Assembly: GCA_013816245.1 (NCBI GenBank)
Contig: JACDEU010000027.1
Span: forward strand, 1-40,767
Origin: Actinomycetota bacterium
GTDB lineage: Bacteria; Actinomycetota; Thermoleophilia; Gaiellales; Gaiellaceae
Length of the DNA stretch: 40,767 nt
Direction of reading: 5' to 3'
Each line of letters opens with the position of its first letter. Position 1 is the stretch's first letter. Under the pieces are notes generated by a model. The model made no database searches. It was not told the DNA's origin and saw only the letters and a list, made by a program, of their open reading frames with translations. Position numbers and translations under genes: made by a program. Below are positions 34,042 through 38,402 of the stretch, piece by piece.

Positions 34042-34728
34042 ATGAAAACAGTGCGCGAAACCTGGATCGCTCGATACGGGCGACCGGACCCAAAAATTGT
34101 CTGCGCCGGGCTGAACTACCGCGACCACGCGCAAGAGCAGGGCGTCGAGCTCCCCACAGAGCCAGTGCTCTTCGGGAAGTTCGCGTCAGCGCTCTGCGGA
34201 ACCGGTGACCCAATAGTGCTCCCACGAGAAAGCCGGCATGTGGACGCCGAAGCCGAGCTAGCCATCCTCATCGGCCGGGCTGGGCGACATGTCGCTATTC
34301 GAGACGCACTTGAGCTAGTCGACGGCTATACCTGCGCGAACGACGTCAGCGCACGCGACCTTCAATTCCAAGACGGGCAGTGGTTTCGGAGCAAGGGCTT
34401 CGACACCTTCTGCCCGCTCTTGCCGGACATCGTTCCGGTCGCGCAGCTTGGAGAGGCCAGCGATCTGAGAATTGTGCAGCGACTTAACGGCCGCATCCTG
34501 CAGGATTCGCGGACGAGCCAGCTCGTCTTCGGCGTGCGCCGGCTTGTCGCGCACGTCTCTTCAGTCCTCTCGCTTGACCCCGGCGATGTGATTCTGACCG
34601 GCACGCCTGCAGGTGTGGGGGTGTTCCGCGATCCGCCGATTGCCCTCGCGCCGGGAGACGAGGTCGAAGTGGAGATCGAAGGCATCGGCATCCTTCGGAA
34701 TCCGGTCGTTGCTGACGCCGAGCGTTAG
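34042..34728 (+). CDS. Fumarylacetoacetate hydrolase (FAH) family protein
   Basis: 228 residues from the ATG at 34042; in-frame starts at 33898 and 33961 exist, so the N-terminus is uncertain. The family core begins IVCAGLNYRDHAQEQGV. The metal ligands are Glu residues in HVDAEAELAILIG and the Asp in CANDVSARDLQ; GFDTFCPLLPDIV and ILTGTPAGVGVF follow. Members cleave C-C bonds in 2,4-diketo acids or hydrate/decarboxylate related compounds. In oxidative sugar pathways they split 2,4-diketo-3-deoxy sugar acids, which would make this the last step of the local route. Last cluster gene before the mobile-element zone. Confidence 0.9.
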   Translation: MKTVRETWIARYGRPDPKIVCAGLNYRDHAQEQGVELPTEPVLFGKFASALCGTGDPIVLPRESRHVDAEAELAILIGRAGRHVAIRDALELVDGYTCANDVSARDLQFQDGQWFRSKGFDTFCPLLPDIVPVAQLGEASDLRIVQRLNGRILQDSRTSQLVFGVRRLVAHVSSVLSLDPGDVILTGTPAGVGVFRDPPIALAPGDEVEVEIEGIGILRNPVVADAER

Positions 34729-34793
34729 ACGCACGATCGGGCCCTAGCACTGTCGTAGGCGAAATCCCAGCGCGCGACTAGCCCGGCGCAGCG

Positions 34794-34829
34794 TGTGGGG
34801 TGCGCAAATCCTGTGGGGTGCGCAAATCC
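34794..34829. repeat. Tandem 18-bp repeat at the end of the rve insertion sequence
   Basis: TGTGGGGTGCGCAAATCC occurs twice, back to back (34794-34811 and 34812-34829), just beyond the stop of the transposase at 34835. It matches, in complement, the right end of the fragment at 38342-38360, so it is the element's terminal repeat, here duplicated. Confidence 0.8.
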
Positions 34830-34834
34830 ATCCG

Positions 34835-35914
34835 TCACGCTGCTAGGGCGTATTCGTGGATGAGTCCGCCGAGGAGGTCGCGTCGGTGGAGGTGGTCCGG
34901 CGGGTGCGAGCTGACAAGGCGTAGCCGCCGCTCTGGAGTTGGGGGTGTCAGGTCGAGCGCTCGATGCGGCCTATGGCTGTTGTAGTGGTCGACGTAGACG
35001 CGGAGCACCTGCTCGAGCTGTCGCCGGCTGACGATCAGGATCCAGTCGAGGCAGTCGCGGCGGACGGTGCCGACCCAGCGCTCCGCGAACGCGTTCGCCT
35101 GCGGCGCCCGGAACGGTGTGCGGATGATCTCGACGCCGTCGCTTCGGAAGACCTCGTCGAAGACACGGCTGAACTTGCTGTCTCGGTCGTGAACCAAGAA
35201 GCGGATCGGTGTCAGCCGTTCGGAGAGTGACCAGGCGAGTTGGCGGGCCTGCTGGGCTGTCCACGCCCCGCTCGGGTTCGCGGTGCAGCCGGCCAGATGC
35301 ACGCGCCGGCTTCCCAGCTCGATGAAGAAGAGCACGTAGAGGCGTCCGAGCCAGAGCGTCTCGACGGTGAAGAAGTCGCACGCGATCATCGATTGCGCCT
35401 GCGCACGCAGGAACTCGCGCCAGCAGAGCCCAGCCCTCGCACCGGCGGGAGGCACGTCGGCCTGGCGCAGGATCTTGGCCACGGTCGTCGCAGAGACCCG
35501 CACGCCCACACCGGCCAGCTCACCGACGATCCGCTGGTAGCCCCAACGCGGGTTCTCATGCGCAAGACGCAGAACGAGCTCGCCGAGCTGCTCGGATACC
35601 CGCGGTCGGCCGGGACGGCGCCCGGCGTAGGTCCACCGCCTCCGAACAAGTTGGCGATGCCAACCCAGCAGCGTGTCCGGGCGGACGAGCAACGACTGCC
35701 AACCTGTTCCTCTGAGAAGCCGGCTGGCCGCAGCAAGGAAGACACGGTCGGGCTCCGTCAGACGAGCACGAGCGACCTGGCGGCGAAGAACCACCAGCTC
35801 ATGGCGGAGCACGACGATCTCGAGCTCCTTGAACTCGCGCGAACGCACACGCAGCGCAGCAACCGTGAGCGCACGCCGAAACAACAGATACACCAGCGAC
35901 AGGAACAAGGGCAA
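34835..35914 (-). CDS. IS3-like solo transposase (HTH + rve DDE integrase core), intact
   Basis: 359 residues from a TTG at 35914; no separate orfA. The N-terminal part has a hydrophobic stretch (LFLSLVYLLFRRAL) and a helical segment IVVLRHELVVLRRQ, followed by the helix-turn-helix WGYQRIVGELAGVGVRVSA. The integrase core carries all three acidic residues: Asp in IACDFFTVETL, Asp in VHDRDSKFSRVF and Glu in NAFAERWVGTVR. The C-terminus VDHYNSHRPHRALDLTPP is the usual ending. The downstream terminal repeat is present (34794-34829), but the upstream end is lost where an IS110 fragment begins, so the protein may be active while the element is not. Confidence 0.92.
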   Translation of the reverse strand: MPLFLSLVYLLFRRALTVAALRVRSREFKELEIVVLRHELVVLRRQVARARLTEPDRVFLAAASRLLRGTGWQSLLVRPDTLLGWHRQLVRRRWTYAGRRPGRPRVSEQLGELVLRLAHENPRWGYQRIVGELAGVGVRVSATTVAKILRQADVPPAGARAGLCWREFLRAQAQSMIACDFFTVETLWLGRLYVLFFIELGSRRVHLAGCTANPSGAWTAQQARQLAWSLSERLTPIRFLVHDRDSKFSRVFDEVFRSDGVEIIRTPFRAPQANAFAERWVGTVRRDCLDWILIVSRRQLEQVLRVYVDHYNSHRPHRALDLTPPTPERRLRLVSSHPPDHLHRRDLLGGLIHEYALAA

Positions 35915-35989
35915 ACTCCCTCCAGAGGTTGCGGACGAGGCCCGACTCTACGGCCGCGAAGTCAGCTCCGACGGGTCCTTCAAGCAACC

Positions 35990-36218
35990 AGACGGATTTA
36001 CGTACCCCACAGGCAACCGCCAAGCGAACGCCGCCCTCTACCGCATCGTCCTCGTCCGCATGCGCTACCACCAACCGACCAAGGACTACGTCGACCGGCG
36101 CACCAGCGAAGGCAAGAGCAAGCCCGAGATCATCCGCTGCCTCAAACGCTACGTCGCCCGCGAGGTCTACACAGCGCTCACACAAACAGCCGAAACGAAC
36201 CTCGCCCGAGCCGCTTGA
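35990..36218 (+). pseudogene. IS110-family transposase remnant (C-terminal end only)
   Basis: In the frame ending at 36218 the recognisable part is GNRQANAALYRIVLVRMRYHQP followed by EGKSKPEIIRCLKRYVAREVY, the C-terminal tail of IS110 transposases. It corresponds to GDRQLNRALH...KRYLARHLYR of the copies at the left end of the window. Everything upstream, including the DEDD domain and most of the C-terminal domain, is missing and replaced by the 5' region of the rve element. The join lies somewhere in 35930-35995. Confidence 0.8.
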
Positions 36219-36235
36219 CATCTATAGGAGCATCA
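36214..36235 (+). repeat. Conserved IS110 right-end motif, copy 3
   Basis: CTTGACA (36214-36220) then ATAGGAGCATCA (36224-36235), as at 404-426 and 1757-1778. It is followed directly by CCCCACAGG, which resembles the end of the rve elements (CACCCCACAGG at 38151-38160), suggesting that the IS110 copy may have landed at such an end. Confidence 0.65.
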
Positions 36236-36296
36236 CCCCACAGGTCGCGCCGCAGCCACGAATCGACAGCAAACGACGAAAGGAAGCGACCTGAGC

Positions 36297-36451
36297 ATGC
36301 CCTATGCGGAGCCACTCGTTCCACGCGAGCCGGGCCCACGCCAGATCCCGGAACCGCCCCGCCGCGGCGAGCCCGGCGGCCCACCGTGCGCGATCTGCAG
36401 CGACAAGACGACCAGCGCGGTCTGGTCTGACGACAACTGGACATTGCATCC
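36297..36451 (+). pseudogene. N-terminal fragment of a HIT-like protein, cut by a 76-bp unit
   Basis: It starts at an ATG (36297) with MPYAEPLVPREPG and continues to PCAIC, then AVWSDDNWTLHP, where it meets the 76-bp unit at 36452. The CxxC pair and the WTLHP ending resemble the start of actinobacterial HIT-superfamily proteins, in which the catalytic histidine triad lies much further on and is absent here. GGAAG lies upstream at 36280-36284. About 51 residues remain; non-functional. The HIT assignment is tentative. Confidence 0.45.
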
Positions 36452-36527
36452 TGTGGGGTGCCAAAATTGGGTTCCGGCTGAAGAAGTAGCCTCGTTTGCA
36501 GGGAGATCAGGTTTTTTGGCACCCACA
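36452..36527. repeat. 76-bp unit with inverted ends, copy A
   Basis: It begins TGTGGGGTGCCAAAA and ends TTTTTTGGCACCCACA, an imperfect inverted pair. Copy B (38083-38158) has exactly the same length, the same start (TGTGGGGTGCCAA) and a shared internal GTTTGCAGG at the identical offset (43rd base). It interrupts the HIT-like fragment. Consistent with a miniature non-autonomous element mobilised by the rve transposase family whose ends it shares. Confidence 0.8.
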
Positions 36528-36568
36528 CGCGAGACATGGTCAGCGCCTTCGTGGTCGGGTGCGAAACG

Positions 36569-36645
36569 GTAGTCTATCTACGTGCTAAACGGTAGCCTAG
36601 CTTCGTGCGCCAAGGTAGTCTAGAGCGCCGCGGAATGGTAGTCTA
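36569..36645 (+). promoter_or_regulatory. Four spaced GGTAGTCTA-type repeats upstream of the DUF4143 ATPase
   Basis: GGTAGTCTA at 36569, GGTAGCCTA at 36591, GGTAGTCTA at 36614 and GGTAGTCTA at 36637, with start-to-start distances of 22, 23 and 23 bp. Each contains the small palindrome TAGNCTA. The last copy ends just before the ribosome site and start codon of the ATPase. Spacing near two helical turns suggests an operator array bound cooperatively on one DNA face. Confidence 0.65.
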
Positions 36646-36660
36646 CGAGGCGTGGTCGCG

Positions 36661-37941
36661 ATGGACACTCAGCGATACCAGCACCGGGTCGTCGACGACG
36701 AGCTCGATGAGCTGACGCCGAGCTTGCCGGCACTGGCCCTTGAGGGCCCCAAAGGCGTGGGCAAGACCGCGACAGCGTCACGACGGGCCGTGACCATCCA
36801 TCGGCTCGACGACCCCGCCCAGCGCAGCGTCGCTCTCGCCGACCCAAGCCGGCTGGTCAAAGGTCCACCGCCTGTCCTGATCGATGAGTGGCAGCACGTG
36901 CCCGAATCGTGGGATCTCGTACGCCGGGCGGTCGACGACGGCGCTCCACCCGGCCGGTTCTTCCTCACCGGCTCGGCCTCGCCCGCCGACCTCTCGACCC
37001 ACTCCGGCGCCGGCCGCATCGTCACCGTGCGCATGCGCCCATTGGCGCTCACCGAACGCGGTATCGGGTCGCAGACGGTGAGCTTGCGCTCGCTGCTTTC
37101 CGGCGGCCGGTCACCAGTCGCGGGTCAGACCGACCTCAAACTCGAGGCCTACGTCGACGAGATCCTGGCCTCGGGTTTCCCTGGGTTGCGCGGCCTCTCT
37201 GGTCGGGCGCTCCGCGCTCAGCTTGACAGCTACCTGGGACGAATCGTTGAGCGCGACTTCGAGGAGCTGGGCCACTCTGTGCGTAACCCTGCGGCGCTTC
37301 GGCGGTGGATGACAGCCTACGCCGCGGCCTCATCGACGACGGCGTCCTACGAGACGATTCGAGACGCGGCGACAAGCGGCCAAGGTGAGAAGCCGGCGAA
37401 GACCGCCACGATGCCGTATCGCGATGTGCTTGAGCGTCTCTGGATCGTCGACGCGGTACCCGCGTGGCTGCCGACGCGCAACCGTATCTCGCGGCTGTCG
37501 GCGCCACCGAAGCACCAGCTGGCCGACCCCGCTCTTGCGGCGCGACTGCTCGGCGTCGACGCAAAAGCCCTCCTCGATGCTACTCCGGTCGGGCCGCCGA
37601 TCCCGCGCGACGGAACGCTCCTTGGTGCCCTCTTCGAGTCGGTTGTCACCCTCGACCTGCGCGTCTACGCGCAGGCGGCAGAGGCGACCGTCAAGCACCT
37701 CCGCACCCACGGGGGGGAACACGAGATCGACCTGATTGTCGAGCGCGCCGACGGCCGCGTCGTCGCCGTCGAGGTGAAGCTCGCCCGCAACGTCGACGAC
37801 AGCGACGTCCGCCACCTCACCTGGCTCGCCAACCAGATCGGCGGCGACCTACTCGACGCGATCATCATCACGACGGGCGACGAGGCGTATCGCCGTCGTG
37901 ACGGTATCGCCGTCATCCCGGCGGCACTCCTCGGCCCGTAG
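36661..37941 (+). CDS. DUF4143-family ATPase (AAA+ with C-terminal PD-(D/E)xK-like domain)
   Basis: 426 residues from the ATG at 36661, with GAGG 10 nt upstream; a GTG three codons earlier is an alternative. The ATPase domain has Walker A EGPKGVGKTATA (about residues 28-39), Walker B PPVLIDEWQHVPE and the sensor strand FFLTGSA. The DUF4143 domain ends with a restriction-nuclease-like core: GGEHEIDLIVE (Asp) and VVAVEVKLAR (Glu, Lys). Such proteins are widespread and poorly understood; defence or toxin-like roles have been suggested for some. It stands alone, with no partner gene, between two 76-bp units and behind a repeat array, so it looks like mobile cargo. Confidence 0.9.
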   Translation: MDTQRYQHRVVDDELDELTPSLPALALEGPKGVGKTATASRRAVTIHRLDDPAQRSVALADPSRLVKGPPPVLIDEWQHVPESWDLVRRAVDDGAPPGRFFLTGSASPADLSTHSGAGRIVTVRMRPLALTERGIGSQTVSLRSLLSGGRSPVAGQTDLKLEAYVDEILASGFPGLRGLSGRALRAQLDSYLGRIVERDFEELGHSVRNPAALRRWMTAYAAASSTTASYETIRDAATSGQGEKPAKTATMPYRDVLERLWIVDAVPAWLPTRNRISRLSAPPKHQLADPALAARLLGVDAKALLDATPVGPPIPRDGTLLGALFESVVTLDLRVYAQAAEATVKHLRTHGGEHEIDLIVERADGRVVAVEVKLARNVDDSDVRHLTWLANQIGGDLLDAIIITTGDEAYRRRDGIAVIPAALLGP

Positions 37942-38082
37942 TTGGCGCAGGAGTCCCACGCATTGCGACATCCCTCGCGGATAGCTCGCCAGAAGCTCGA
38001 AACAGCCGCTCGGACGACTGCGGCTAGAACCAGAAGGGGAAAAACCCTGACCGCGCCAAACTCCGTTTCGCCGGGTAATTCA

Positions 38083-38158
38083 TGTGGGGTGCCAAGACTC
38101 CGTCCGATTGACGGAATCCCAAAGGTTTGCAGGTGGAACCGGGTTTTTGCACCCCACA
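38083..38158. repeat. 76-bp unit with inverted ends, copy B
   Basis: It starts TGTGGGGTGCCAAGACT and ends GGGTTTTTGCACCCCACA. It has the same length as copy A and carries the GTTTGCAGG block at the same offset, while most other internal positions differ, so the two copies are old relatives rather than a recent duplication. It directly abuts the transposase fragment at 38159. Confidence 0.8.
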
Positions 38159-38337
38159 GGGTGCTCCGCGTCTTCGTCGACCATTACAACGGCCACCGGC
38201 CGCACCGAGCGCTCAACCTCACACCGCCCAGCCCGAAGCGGCCAACGCTCCGGCTCGCGACCTCATCGCGACCAGACCACGTCGAACGTCGAGATCGCCT
38301 CGGCGGACTGATCCACGAATACAGCCTCGCGGCATGA
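38159..38337 (+). pseudogene. C-terminal fragment of the IS3-like rve transposase
   Basis: It reads VLRVFVDHYNGHRPHRALNL, then TPPSPKRPTL, and ends LGGLIHEYSLAA before a TGA. It is nearly the same as the last 60 residues of the intact copy at 34835. It begins at the codon where the damaged copy at 13797 stops, with a 76-bp unit in place of the missing upstream gene. The element's right end, CGGATTTCCGCACCCCACA, follows at 38342-38360. Confidence 0.88.
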
Positions 38338-38341
38338 GAAC

Positions 38342-38360
38342 CGGATTTCCGCACCCCACA
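38342..38360 (+). repeat. Right terminal repeat of the rve element
   Basis: CGGATTTCCGCACCCCACA corresponds, in complement, to the tandem TGTGGGGTGCGCAAATCC at 34794-34829, and closes the fragment that starts at the 76-bp unit. Confidence 0.75.
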
Positions 38361-38402
38361 CGAGCGACTCGCGCTGCGAGCAAGGCCGCCGCGAGCATCA
38401 GG

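Noticed and set aside
13743..34829. A composite transposon formed by the two rve elements flanking the catabolic cluster
   Set aside because: Both transposases are in the same orientation, but the end sequences differ (GAAGGGTGTCAAAAC versus TGTGGGGTGCGCAAATCC), one copy is dead, and no target duplication was found. IS-bounded island is as far as the sequence goes.
35240..36430. A 396-residue open frame on the plus strand
   Set aside because: It is antisense to the intact rve transposase and composed of low-complexity Arg/Pro/Gln-rich sequence.
36411..36441. Another FadR-type operator (GGTCTGGTCTGACGAC)
   Set aside because: It lacks the ACCA half-site and lies in the coding part of the truncated HIT-like gene.
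36569..36645. A CRISPR array
   Set aside because: The repeats are only 9 bp, spacers are 13-14 bp, and no cas genes are present; an operator array fits better.
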